Positions 49,625 through 57,707 of a stretch of DNA of 64,000 nt are shown here, one piece after another. The notes below the pieces were generated by a model that saw only the letters and a list, made by a program, of their open reading frames with translations, was not told where the DNA came from and ran no database searches. Positions within the stretch are counted from its first letter, which is position 1. Each line of letters starts with the position of its first letter. Source of the DNA: Actinokineospora terrae (GTDB taxonomy: Bacteria > Actinomycetota > Actinomycetes > Mycobacteriales > Pseudonocardiaceae); contig NZ_FOGI01000010.1 of the NCBI RefSeq assembly GCF_900111175.1, forward strand, positions 62,001 to 126,000, given 5' to 3'. A program made the translations under genes and the position numbers.

Positions 49625-50821
49625 GTGACTCGCGGTGTTCAGGGTGGGCGGCAGGGAAGTCCGCAGGGTGGGCGGCGCAACCGCAAGGCCGAGCTGGCCG
49701 CGGCCGCCGCCGAGCTGTTCGGTCGACGTGGTTTCCACGCCGTGGGGGTCAACGACATCGCCGCCGCGGCCGGGGTGACCGGCCCCGCGCTCTACCGCCA
49801 CTTCCAGAACAAGCAGGACGTCCTCGGGTTCGTCCTGCTCAACGGCATCGACGCCCTGGCGGAGCGCCTCGCGGGCCCGGTCGAGCTGGCCGAGGCCGAC
49901 CCCGCCGCGGCGCTGCGGCCCCTGCTGGTGACCGCCGCCGAGGTCTCGATCGAGCAACGGGCGCTCACCGCGCTGTGGCGGTGGCAGGGCAGGCACCTGC
50001 ACCAGGGCGACCAGAAGGAGATCCGCCGCCGGGTGGGTGCACTGCTCGGCCAGTGGATGACCGGTCTGCGCCGGTTGCGCCCGTCGCTCGACGCGGGCGA
50101 GGCCGACCTGCTGTGCTTCGCCGCACTGAGCGTGTTCGGCAGCGTCGGGGATCACCGCGTCGGACTACCCGCGCCGGAGTTCGCCTCGCTGCTGGCGTCA
50201 CTGGCCGAGGCGGTTGTCCGCGCCCCGATCGCCACCGGTTCCGCCGCACCGGCCTGGCGCGGCGGCCCGGCCCAGACCCGCCGCGAGGAACTCCTAACCT
50301 CCGCGACCCGCCTCTTCCGCGAACGCGGCTTCCCGTCCGTCAGCATGGAAGATATCGGTGCGGCCACCGGTATCGCGGGCCCTAGCGTCTATCGGCACTT
50401 CGCCTCGAAGTCCGACATCCTCCTAGCCGCAAGCCGCCGCATGGCCGACCGCTTGCGATGGGGCCTAGAGGAGTCGCTGAGCAGCGCCGTTGATGCCTCC
50501 GACGCTCTAAGACGCCTCGCCCGCTCCTACGTCGACACGGTGATGCGGTCAGACGACTTGATTGCTGTCTATACGACCGAACTGGTGAACCTGCCCGAGC
50601 GCGACGCCAAGGAGTTGCGAGCGCTACAACGGGGCTACGTCGCCGAGTGGGTCCGACTGTTGCAGGAAGCCCGCCCCTCCCTGTCGGAACCAGCCGCTCG
50701 CGTTACCGTCCACGCCGCTCTCACGATCGTCAACGACCTGCCGCGCACAGGCCGACTAGCCGGACGGCCTTGCCTGGCAGCGGAGCTCGCCGGGTTGGCC
50801 TCGGCCGTGCTCGGGGTTTAG
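49625..50821 (+). CDS. Tandem double TetR-family regulator
   Basis: A 398-residue protein with two complete TetR modules in one chain. Module 1 HTH (about 15-62): RNRKAELAAAAAELFGRRGF, VNDIAAAAGVTGPALYRHFQNKQD. Module 2 HTH (about 217-263): TRREELLTSATRLFRERGF, MEDIGAATGIAGPSVYRHFASKSD. Each is followed by its own helical ligand domain. Ordinary TetR proteins have one module and dimerise. GTG 49625 has CAGGAGG seven bases ahead. It is divergent from fadA/fadB and probably controls them. The second module is rich in CTA codons. Confidence 0.85.
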   Translation: MTRGVQGGRQGSPQGGRRNRKAELAAAAAELFGRRGFHAVGVNDIAAAAGVTGPALYRHFQNKQDVLGFVLLNGIDALAERLAGPVELAEADPAAALRPLLVTAAEVSIEQRALTALWRWQGRHLHQGDQKEIRRRVGALLGQWMTGLRRLRPSLDAGEADLLCFAALSVFGSVGDHRVGLPAPEFASLLASLAEAVVRAPIATGSAAPAWRGGPAQTRREELLTSATRLFRERGFPSVSMEDIGAATGIAGPSVYRHFASKSDILLAASRRMADRLRWGLEESLSSAVDASDALRRLARSYVDTVMRSDDLIAVYTTELVNLPERDAKELRALQRGYVAEWVRLLQEARPSLSEPAARVTVHAALTIVNDLPRTGRLAGRPCLAAELAGLASAVLGV

Positions 50822-50861
50822 TAGGCGCTCGGCACGCGGGTTCGGCAGCCTGGTCCGGTGC

Positions 50862-50876
50862 TAGGTTCGGATGGTG
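50862..50876 (+). promoter_or_regulatory. Possible leaderless promoter of the P450 gene
   Basis: TAGGTT (50862-50867) lies three bases before ATG 50871 and six before GTG 50874, with no Shine-Dalgarno sequence. Same -10 hexamer as at 15634. Confidence 0.35.
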
Positions 50877-52178
50877 GTGCGAGAGCTGGCGGTAGCGCCG
50901 ACAGGTTTGAAGCCGGTACTGGGTGACCGTGGTTGGCCGGTGCTAGGGCACACGGTTCCGTTGTTGCGGCGCGGTGTGGAGTACCAGCTAGAGCGGTACC
51001 GTCAGTTCGGGCCGGTGTCGTGGGCCAACGTGTTCGGCACGAAGATGGTCGCCGCCGTTGGGCCTGACGCCGCGCGGGAGGTGTTCGTCAACAAGGACAA
51101 GGCGTTCTCGCAGGACGGGTGGGCGTACTTCCTGGAGAAGTTCTTCCCCCGCGGCCTGATGCTGCTGGACTTCGACGAGCACCTGTTCCACCGGCGGCTC
51201 ATGCAAGAGGCGTTCACCGCACCGCGCGTGGACTCTTACGTCGCCCGCGTAGCCGAGGTCGTGCGCCGGGAACTTCCCTCTTGGCCCGAGCAGCTCGACG
51301 TCTACCCAGCGCTCAAGGCGCTGACCCTGGACGTCGCCGCCGAGGTGTTCATGGGGGAGCCGAGCGATCCCGATGTGAACGAGGCGTTCATCGGCGTGGT
51401 GCGCGCGGGGACCTCGATCGTGCGGTTCCCCGTGCCCGGCGGTCGGTGGGCGGCCGGGATCCGGGGTCGACGGCGGCTGGAGGAGTACTTCCGCGCGGGT
51501 GCCTGCCAGGACCGTGTGGGTGATGACCTGTTCACCGCCCTGTGCCACGCGCGGCTGGAGGACGGGTCCGCGTTCAGCCAGGAGGACGTGGTCAACCACA
51601 TGATCTTCCTGATGATGGCCGCCCACGACACCGCCACCATCACCACCACCGCCGCGCTCTACCACCTCGGCCTGCACCCGGAATGGCAGGAACAGGCCCG
51701 CGCCGAGGCCCGCGAGATCGGCCCCGGCCCCCTCTCGACCGCCGACCTGGACCGCCTGGTGGTCCTCGACATGGTCATCCGCGAGTCCCTGCGCCTGGTC
51801 ACCCCGGTCCCGTCCCCCGCCCGCCGCGCCATCGCCGACACCGAGATCCAGGGCCACTTCGTGCCCGCCGGGACCATGGTCACGGTGACGCTCTGGCTCA
51901 ACCACCTGCTCCCCGAGCTCTGGCCCGACCCGCACACGTTCAACCCGCTCCGCTTCGAGACCGACATCCCCCGCTACAACTGGCTGCCTTTCGGAGCGGG
52001 CGCCCACAAGTGCATCGGCCTGCGCTTCGGGATGTACGAGGTTAAGACCCTCCTGCACCAGTTGTTGCTAACCCGAAGCTGGGACCTACCCCCGGGCTAC
52101 CGAGTCCGCTGGGACCCGACAGCCCTACCCATTCCCGTCGACAATCTGCCGATAGCGCTTAAGAAGCTCCCCGAATAG
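50871..52178 (+). CDS. Cytochrome P450
   Basis: A 435-residue P450: WPVLGHTVPLLRRG near the N-terminus, oxygen-binding helix FLMMAAHDTATITTTA, K-helix ESLRLVTPV (ExxR), the PERF-like FNPLRF, and the haem loop WLPFGAGAHKCIGLRFG with the Cys ligand. The N-terminus and the HDT motif are closest to sterol/CYP51-like or CYP125-like bacterial forms, but the substrate cannot be read off. No ferredoxin gene is adjacent. Start ATG 50871 or, if leaderless, GTG 50874. Confidence 0.88.
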   Translation: MVVRELAVAPTGLKPVLGDRGWPVLGHTVPLLRRGVEYQLERYRQFGPVSWANVFGTKMVAAVGPDAAREVFVNKDKAFSQDGWAYFLEKFFPRGLMLLDFDEHLFHRRLMQEAFTAPRVDSYVARVAEVVRRELPSWPEQLDVYPALKALTLDVAAEVFMGEPSDPDVNEAFIGVVRAGTSIVRFPVPGGRWAAGIRGRRRLEEYFRAGACQDRVGDDLFTALCHARLEDGSAFSQEDVVNHMIFLMMAAHDTATITTTAALYHLGLHPEWQEQARAEAREIGPGPLSTADLDRLVVLDMVIRESLRLVTPVPSPARRAIADTEIQGHFVPAGTMVTVTLWLNHLLPELWPDPHTFNPLRFETDIPRYNWLPFGAGAHKCIGLRFGMYEVKTLLHQLLLTRSWDLPPGYRVRWDPTALPIPVDNLPIALKKLPE

Positions 52179-52240
52179 CTCTTACGCGAAGGTGGTTCGG
52201 TGGCACCGGCGATGTCGCCAGTGCCCACCGGGGACCTGGG

Positions 52241-52441
52241 TCAGGCGGCGTTCTCGTATTGGGTGAGGGCATCCTGGACGCTGGTGACAAAGCGGGACAG
52301 GGCGCCTGCTTCGATGATCAGGTGGAAGCCGTCGGAGTGGCCGCCGAAGCGGAGTTGGACTTCGGTCTTGGTTACCTCGCAGCTGATTTCGGCGCCGGGG
52401 CGGATCGTGGCGTAGACGTCGATGTCCGGATTGCGCGTCAC
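52241..52441 (-). CDS. Small hypothetical protein beside XRE regulator
   Basis: A 66-residue protein, TRNPDIDVYATIRPGAEISCEV, then VQLRFGGHSDGFHLIIEAGALSRFV and TSVQDALTQYENA. Pattern of a small beta-rich unit plus helix. Divergent from the XRE regulator, a position often held by a small gene in these loci. GTG 52441 is taken; ATG 52450 adds three residues. Function unknown. Confidence 0.6.
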   Translation of the reverse strand: MTRNPDIDVYATIRPGAEISCEVTKTEVQLRFGGHSDGFHLIIEAGALSRFVTSVQDALTQYENAA

Positions 52442-52547
52442 GGGCAACACCCTTCACTATTTGCCACGAACACGGGCCGTTCCCGCGTCGGGCAAGGCGA
52501 AGCTAGGGCGTTGCCCACCCTGCCAGAAACACCGAAGGAGGACCGCC

Positions 52548-53390
52548 GTGCCCAGCGGCACCCACAAACCCGCGTCCCCGAAAGACCGCGCGCTGGGCGC
52601 GGAACTGCGCAAGCTCCGCAACGCCGCAGGTCTCAGCCTCGCGGCCGTGTGCGAAGTGATCGACTGGAAGGAGTCAACCCTCAGTCGGGTGGAACGCGGC
52701 CTGCGCAGTCTTTCACCCGAAACGGTGATGGCTCTTGCGTTGATCTACAAGATCCCGCACAAGCAACGGGAGAGGCTGGTCGCTTGGTCCAAGGAGACGC
52801 CCAGCCTTGGGTGGTGGGACCGACCGCCCGCAGACATGCCTCCTGAACTCGGCGCCTTGGCTGCCTACGAACTCGAAGCCACACAGAGGTTTGACTGGAG
52901 CCCCGGGATCGTCCCGGGGCTGCTGCAGGTCCCCGCCTACACTGAGGCGGTCATGCGTGAGGCTGGCATCGCGGAGAAGGACATGTCGGTCCGCCTGGAG
53001 GCACGTCGCGCTCGTCAGCAGATGCTCATAGGTAGCCAAGCTCCTTACGCAGCCTTGATCGATTTGGGTTCTCTTCGAAACCAACTGTGTTCGCGTGAGG
53101 ACTTTGTCGCCCAGTTGCGACACCTCACCCGGCTGAGTCAGTCCCCCAACATCTCTCTGCGGCTCGTCGTTCGGCCAACCATTCAGATGATGTCTGCTTG
53201 GTATCTCTTGCGGTTCGCCTACGTCGGCCCGATGGTCCACATCGAACACTTCCAGTCCGCCACCTACCTCTTCGACGGGGAAGCTGCGCCGTACATCGAG
53301 CTCAAGCGCTTCCTGGAACAACTGGCTCTGAGCGAGCAGGACACCAGGGATATGCTCAACAGTGAAATCGAGCACGTCCTTGGAGGCTGA
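52548..53390 (+). CDS. XRE-family regulator with C-terminal DUF5753-type domain
   Basis: A 280-residue regulator: HTH_31-type domain ALGAELRKLRNAAGLSLAAV, WKESTLSRVERGLRSLSPETV (residues 14-60), then the sensor-like domain marked by WSPGIVPGLLQVPAYTEAVMREAG, RRARQQMLIG, RLSQSPNISLRLV and FQSATYLFDGEAAPYIELKRFLEQLALSEQDT. Such proteins pair with DUF397 proteins in actinomycetes. GTG 52548 has GAAGGAGG six bases ahead; the upstream in-frame extension has no ribosome site. Confidence 0.85.
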   Translation: MPSGTHKPASPKDRALGAELRKLRNAAGLSLAAVCEVIDWKESTLSRVERGLRSLSPETVMALALIYKIPHKQRERLVAWSKETPSLGWWDRPPADMPPELGALAAYELEATQRFDWSPGIVPGLLQVPAYTEAVMREAGIAEKDMSVRLEARRARQQMLIGSQAPYAALIDLGSLRNQLCSREDFVAQLRHLTRLSQSPNISLRLVVRPTIQMMSAWYLLRFAYVGPMVHIEHFQSATYLFDGEAAPYIELKRFLEQLALSEQDTRDMLNSEIEHVLGG

Positions 53391-53391
53391 G

Positions 53392-53559
53392 TTGCGGCAA
53401 GACAGTCTGCGGTTCAAGAAGTCCAGCCGGTCTGGCTCGTACACGAACTGTGTCGAGGTTGCCCAAACGCTGTCCCACCTGCGAGACAGCAAGAACCCGA
53501 CCGGGTCATCTCTGTCGGCCGATGCTGCTGCGCTGATCAGGTTCGCCAAGACTCGCTAG
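53392..53559 (+). CDS. DUF397 protein, first copy
   Basis: A protein of about 55 residues with the DUF397 pattern RFKKSSRSGSYTNCVEVA...LRDSKNPTGSSLSADAAALIRF. TTG 53392 is preferred as start because GGAGG (53382-53386, inside the end of the XRE gene) stands five bases ahead. GTG 53362 inside the XRE gene is the alternative. DUF397 proteins are partners of XRE regulators of the BldB/WhiJ type. Confidence 0.75.
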   Translation: MRQDSLRFKKSSRSGSYTNCVEVAQTLSHLRDSKNPTGSSLSADAAALIRFAKTR

Positions 53560-53568
53560 GAGCGCGCC

Positions 53569-53715
53569 ATGCGGTTCAAGAAGTCCACCCGATCCGCCGC
53601 CAACTCCGACTGCGTCGAGGTGGGCAGCACCCTCCGCCACCTCCGGGACAGCAAGAACCCCCACGGCCCCGTCCTCACCGCCGACATCACCGCCCTCATC
53701 CGTCACGTCAGGTGA
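53569..53715 (+). CDS. DUF397 protein, second copy
   Basis: A 48-residue DUF397 protein, RFKKSTRSAANSDCVEVG followed by LRHLRDSKNPHGPVLTADITALI, clearly a tandem duplicate of the gene just upstream (nine-base gap). ATG 53569 with AGGAG six bases ahead. It ends two bases before a strong hairpin. Confidence 0.8.
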   Translation: MRFKKSTRSAANSDCVEVGSTLRHLRDSKNPHGPVLTADITALIRHVR

Positions 53716-53716
53716 C

Positions 53717-53751
53717 GCTTGCTGGGCCTGGGGTCTCCAGGCCCAGCAAGC
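53717..53751 (+). terminator. Strong hairpin directly ahead of the toxin gene
   Basis: Perfect 15-bp stem 53717-53731/53737-53751 (GCTTGCTGGGCCTGG and complement), 5-nt loop, between the second DUF397 stop and the toxin ATG 21 bases further on. Confidence 0.85.
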
Positions 53752-53771
53752 GCTGGACGGGGTGTCGGCTC

Positions 53772-54473
53772 ATGTCAGTCGGCGATAGGGCCATGGCGCT
53801 GGGTGCTGCGCAGGCTCGGCTTGCCAAGGTAGCCGCCGACCTGGTCGGGTCGACGTCCTCGTGGTTGGCGGAGGCGCGCCAGGTCGTCGACAGGTCTCTC
53901 GGGCGCGCGGCTGGACAGGGTACTGCGCTGGCTGCGCTCCACGCCGCGAGCGCCAGGCTCGATGATCTCTGTGTGGCCCTCCGCCAGACGGAGAGCGCTA
54001 TCTCCGGGACCGCTGACCACCACTTGGGTACTGGCCAGCAGGGCGACACGTCCACGCGACCGCCGGTTCACTCCAGCAGGCAAGCGCTCCCCGGGGCAGC
54101 GACGAACGAACCGCCGCCGAAGGCCGTGGGCCCAGCGAAGTTCGGCCACAGCGGTTCCGCCGACTACCGGAAGACGTTCTTCACCGCGCACCCGCACCTC
54201 AAGGGGACCGTGGTGGTTCACCACGCCGTGGAACGGCAAGCCGAACGCAGGTATCCGACTGCCGGTCTGACTCCGGAGGAAATCAACTCGTTGGAGAACT
54301 TGCGGGGCATTTCCAAAGGAGATGTCAACAACCGGATGCACCTCAGTGCGTTGCGCATCGCCTGGAACAGATTCTACGCCAAGAATGTGAGCGCGTCGAA
54401 ACAGGATTTGTTGAACTTCGCCACCGAATTGGATGACAAGCATGGCGCGAGTTTTCGGCCCCGGGTACGGTGA
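53772..54473 (+). CDS. Putative polymorphic-toxin nuclease with ESX-like N-terminus
   Basis: A 233-residue protein. Residues 1-90 form long helices (VGDRAMALGAAQARLAKVAADLVGS..., LHAASARLDDLCVALRQTESA), like the WXG/LXG-type leaders of secreted effectors. After a Pro-rich linker the C-terminus reads GTVVVHHAVERQ, LTPEEINSLENLRGISK, NNRMHLSALRIAWNRFY, the His-rich pattern of HNH-like toxin tips found at the ends of RHS and related proteins. The next gene, four bases on, looks like an immunity protein. ATG 53772 chosen; GTG 53712 would start inside the hairpin. Toxin role is inferred. Confidence 0.65.
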   Translation: MSVGDRAMALGAAQARLAKVAADLVGSTSSWLAEARQVVDRSLGRAAGQGTALAALHAASARLDDLCVALRQTESAISGTADHHLGTGQQGDTSTRPPVHSSRQALPGAATNEPPPKAVGPAKFGHSGSADYRKTFFTAHPHLKGTVVVHHAVERQAERRYPTAGLTPEEINSLENLRGISKGDVNNRMHLSALRIAWNRFYAKNVSASKQDLLNFATELDDKHGASFRPRVR

Positions 54474-54477
54474 CGGC

Positions 54478-54921
54478 GTGAGTGACTATTTCCTGCTTGA
54501 GCCTGAGGTCGCCGGGGAGTTGGGGGAGGGGTCGGAGCAGGACAGGTCGGTGCATCCGCCCAGGGTGAGTCGGGTGGAGTACGCGTTCCACGACTGGTTG
54601 GGTGATGAGTTGATCACCGCGTTCCCGGTCTTCCTGGTGACTGCGGGCCTGGCTGAGGAGTTGGCGCGGTCGGCGCTGAGCGGGTTCGAGATCAGGGATG
54701 TCGTGACCACGCTCGCGCCCGAGGGGGAGGACTGGATCGGCGATATCGGCAAGCTGCCCCGGTTCGCATGGCTGGTCGTGATCGGTGCCGCGGGGCACGA
54801 CGATTTCGGGTTGGTGCCCAACGCGAGTCTCGTCGTTTCCCGGGCCGCGCTCGCGCTCCTGAAGACCAGGCAGTTGGAGATCTGCGACATCACTCCGTAC
54901 GAGCCCACCGGGGCGGCGTGA
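54478..54921 (+). CDS. Putative immunity protein
   Basis: A 147-residue soluble acidic protein: SDYFLLEPEVAGELGEG, VEYAFHDWLGDELITAFPVFLVT, GFEIRDVV and LEICDITPYEP. The layout (single domain, YFLLEPEVAG start, WLGD.L and PVF motifs) resembles immunity proteins that accompany HNH-type polymorphic toxins. It begins four bases after the nuclease gene, consistent with coupled expression. GTG 54478. Confidence 0.6.
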   Translation: MSDYFLLEPEVAGELGEGSEQDRSVHPPRVSRVEYAFHDWLGDELITAFPVFLVTAGLAEELARSALSGFEIRDVVTTLAPEGEDWIGDIGKLPRFAWLVVIGAAGHDDFGLVPNASLVVSRAALALLKTRQLEICDITPYEPTGAA

Positions 54922-54937
54922 TCGGTGACAAAGCGGA

Positions 54938-54967
54938 ATGGGGCTCCCCGCGTGCGGGGAGCCCCAT
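54938..54967. terminator. Bidirectional hairpin between immunity and chitinase genes
   Basis: Perfect 14-bp stem 54938-54951/54954-54967 (ATGGGGCTCCCCGC and complement) with a two-base gap, between stops at 54921 and 54982. Confidence 0.85.
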
Positions 54968-54981
54968 CCGGTGGTGGTGCG

Positions 54982-57240
54982 CTACTTCAGGTTGGTGTCC
55001 ACCGCCGTCATCAGGGTGCCGGGGTCGCCGGACATCTCCCAGGCCATGACGCCCAGCAGCTTCTTCTGCTTCAGCCAGGTGATCTTCTGCTGGATCGACC
55101 AGGCGTCGTCGAAGGTCCACCACTGGCCGTTGGTGCCGCCGGTGTGGCAGGCGGTGGCCACGGAGGCCGTGTCGTGGTAGATCGTGCAGTTGGGCACGCT
55201 CGCGAGCAGGTTGCTGTACCCGCGTGTACCCGCCTCTTCAGCGAACTGGCCGGGAGCGGCGCCTGTCGCCGACTGCCACTCGCCCTTCTTACCGTTGTCG
55301 GGCACGCCCTGCCAGCCTCGGCCGTAGAACGCTAGACCCAACGTCAGCTTGCGTGGGTTCGCGCCCTTGTCGGTGTAGGCCTTGATGGCGCCCTCGACGC
55401 TGAACTTGTTGTTGTACGGGTCATCCGCGTCCGGGTACAGGTTGCCCTGGTGGCCGGTGCGGTTGGGCTCCCACGAGTTGTCGCTACCGGAACCGTGGAA
55501 GTCGTAGCCCTGCACGTTCGCGACGTCCAGGTAGTCGAAGATCTTCGGGACGTCCCAACCGGCCTCGACCTTGCCGGGGTCGGCGGGGGTGAACGCCTGG
55601 AGCTCGTACCTCTTACCCGTGGTCTTGCTCTTGGCGTCGAGCTGCTCGCGGAACTCCTTGAGCAGCGCGGTCAGGTTGTTCTTGTCGTTGGGCGACCAGT
55701 GGTTGCCCGGGTGACCGTCAGCGCTACCCGGCCACTCCCAGTCGATGTCGATGCCGTCGAAGATGCCCGCCGCGGTGCCAGGACCACCCGCGCCGCCGTA
55801 GGCCTTGATGTTGCCGTTGATGTAAGTGTCGATGCACGAGGACACGAACTTCTTACGGGAAGCATCGGTGGCGGCGACATCGGAGAAGTACTTCGAATAG
55901 GTCCACCCGCCGAGGGAGATCAGGATCTTGATGTTCGGGTACTTCACCTTGAGCTTCTTGAGCTGGTTGAAGTTGCCGCGCAACGTCTCCCACCCGGTGT
56001 CGCCGACGCCGTCGACGGACTGGCCCGCGGCGAAGGGCCGCGAGTAGTCGGCCTCGGCGTCGCCCGCGCCGTCACCCTGGCTCGGGTCCTGCGGGTTGGC
56101 CGTCGTGCCCTTGGTGACCCCGGTGAGGCAGGTGAGGTTGACCGGGTCGATGTTGCCGAACGCGTAGAGCAGGTGGGTCAGCTTCGCCGCGGCCCCGTTG
56201 GTGACGAGGTTCTTGACGAAGAACTGCCTGCCGTAGATGCCCCACTGCACGAAGTACCCGACGCGGGCGTACCCGTCGACGATGTCCTTCGTGGTAGCGG
56301 AAACAGCCGCGCTCTGAGCCGACGCGTTGTCGTAACTGTCGCGCGCCCGCACCGTGAAGCTGTAGGCGGTAGAGGGCGACAGGCCGGTCACCTTGGCCGT
56401 GGTGGTGGTGGCCGTGGGGCCCGCCGCACCGTTGACGAAGATGTCGTAGGCGACAACGCCGGTGTTGTCCGTCGAGGCATTCCAGGCGAGGGTGACGCTA
56501 CCCGAGTCGGTCGCGGTGGAGCGCAGACCGGTGGGCACGGTAGGAGCCTGGGTGTCATCGGACGGGTTGCTGGTCGTCACGGTCAACGGCGCGCTAGCGG
56601 CTGACGAGAGACCGTTGGTGTCCTTCGCCTTCACGGTGAACGTGTAGGCCGTGTTCGGCGTGAGGTCCTTGACGTTCGCCGTCAGGTCCGGCGTGGTGGC
56701 GACAAGAGCGGCGCCTTGGTAGAGCTCGTAGTTCGCGACCGGCAGCGAGCCGATCACCGAGGCGTCCCAGGCAAGGGTGATGGTCTTGGTCGTCTTCACC
56801 GTCGCGCGCAGGTTGGCCGGGGGTGCGGGCGGTGTGTCGGGGGTGCCATCGCAGTTGCCGTTGTCGACGCGGCACTTGCCGGGGGTCGCGGCCGCGCTGA
56901 GGCGGAACGACGGGCTGTACGGGTACGTCGAGCGACCCGGCTGGATCGTGTTGATGTAGTAGGCGGGGGTAAGCGTGACCCGAGTACCGGTCTGGCTCAC
57001 CGTGGCGTTGGCATTAGCGGTCGCGGTGACACCAGCAGGCAGCTCGAACTGGATGGACCAACCGGTGACGGCAGCACTACCGGAGTTGGTGACGGTGTAC
57101 TCGCCACTGGTCCCGGTCAGCACAAGCGCGGCGCGCAGCGAACCCGCCGCCGAGGCCGGTTGGTTCACGACGATCAGTGCGGTGGCGGCTAGCAGGAGGC
57201 TCACCGCCGCGGTGGACAAACGACGAAGGGTGCGTCTCAT
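54982..57240 (-). CDS. Secreted multidomain GH18 chitinase
   Basis: A 752-residue exported enzyme: signal peptide 1-31, a short carbohydrate-binding (CBM2-like) domain (about 32-125; EYTVTNSGSAAVTGWSIQFELP), two fibronectin type III domains (about 140-225 and 232-320), and a GH18 catalytic domain to the end. The catalytic signature is GIFDGIDIDWEWPGS (DxxDxDxE, Glu acid), with KILISLGGWTYSKYFSD, DVANVQGYDFHG and LGVMAWEMSGD lining the barrel. It hydrolyses chitin. ATG 57240. Two DasR-type palindromes upstream indicate induction by N-acetylglucosamine metabolites. Confidence 0.93.
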   Translation of the reverse strand: MRRTLRRLSTAAVSLLLAATALIVVNQPASAAGSLRAALVLTGTSGEYTVTNSGSAAVTGWSIQFELPAGVTATANANATVSQTGTRVTLTPAYYINTIQPGRSTYPYSPSFRLSAAATPGKCRVDNGNCDGTPDTPPAPPANLRATVKTTKTITLAWDASVIGSLPVANYELYQGAALVATTPDLTANVKDLTPNTAYTFTVKAKDTNGLSSAASAPLTVTTSNPSDDTQAPTVPTGLRSTATDSGSVTLAWNASTDNTGVVAYDIFVNGAAGPTATTTTAKVTGLSPSTAYSFTVRARDSYDNASAQSAAVSATTKDIVDGYARVGYFVQWGIYGRQFFVKNLVTNGAAAKLTHLLYAFGNIDPVNLTCLTGVTKGTTANPQDPSQGDGAGDAEADYSRPFAAGQSVDGVGDTGWETLRGNFNQLKKLKVKYPNIKILISLGGWTYSKYFSDVAATDASRKKFVSSCIDTYINGNIKAYGGAGGPGTAAGIFDGIDIDWEWPGSADGHPGNHWSPNDKNNLTALLKEFREQLDAKSKTTGKRYELQAFTPADPGKVEAGWDVPKIFDYLDVANVQGYDFHGSGSDNSWEPNRTGHQGNLYPDADDPYNNKFSVEGAIKAYTDKGANPRKLTLGLAFYGRGWQGVPDNGKKGEWQSATGAAPGQFAEEAGTRGYSNLLASVPNCTIYHDTASVATACHTGGTNGQWWTFDDAWSIQQKITWLKQKKLLGVMAWEMSGDPGTLMTAVDTNLK

Positions 57241-57275
57241 GGGGATGGCTCCAGGGGATGACGGAGTAGGCCCTG

Positions 57276-57331
57276 TGTGGTCTAGACCACACTCGAATCT
57301 AGCGGGTGGATCGGTTTAGGTCTAGACCAAT
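57276..57331 (-). promoter_or_regulatory. Two DasR (dre) sites of the chitinase gene
   Basis: TGTGGTCTAGACCACA (57276-57291) is a perfect 16-bp palindrome, and TTAGGTCTAGACCAAT (57316-57331) shares the core GGTCTAGACC. Both match the DasR-responsive element of streptomycete chitin genes. They are 40 bp apart start to start, about four helical turns, ahead of the chitinase start. Confidence 0.8.
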
Positions 57332-57707
57332 GGTCCGGCGGAATTCACCAGTTGACCCTGGTCGCGCTCCCCGTCCCCGGCCCGCTCCGAATTCGACGCC
57401 CGGCCGCTTGCCCGCCCGGGTTGTCCACAACCTCCGCGGTTGTCCACAGAATCCGCGCGTCCGTTGTCCGCCCAGCTCAGCGCTCGATACGTTCGTGGTG
57501 TGACTCGAACCAGTGGGAACGCCCCCGATAAGTGGCAACGCACCGATGACCCCTCGAATCCGACCATTCGGACCTCTACGGTCAAATTCCGCACCCGACT
57601 ACCTCGACGACGTGGGGTAGTGGACCTCTTACCGCCATGACCACATCTGGGGCACCCGTGGTCCAGCGGCGGTGCGAGACGTCCGCACCGCCGCTGGCGG
57701 GAGTGGC
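57332..57707. other. Gene-free stretch with DnaA-box pair
   Basis: No supported gene between the chitinase promoter and the Cys-rich protein. The notable content is the DnaA-box pair at 57421-57448. Confidence 0.45.
57421..57448 (-). repeat. Stand-alone pair of perfect DnaA boxes
   Basis: TTGTCCACA at 57421-57429 and again at 57440-57448, same orientation, starts 19 nt apart, the same spacing as in all four 129-bp elements but without the rest of that element. Confidence 0.7.
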
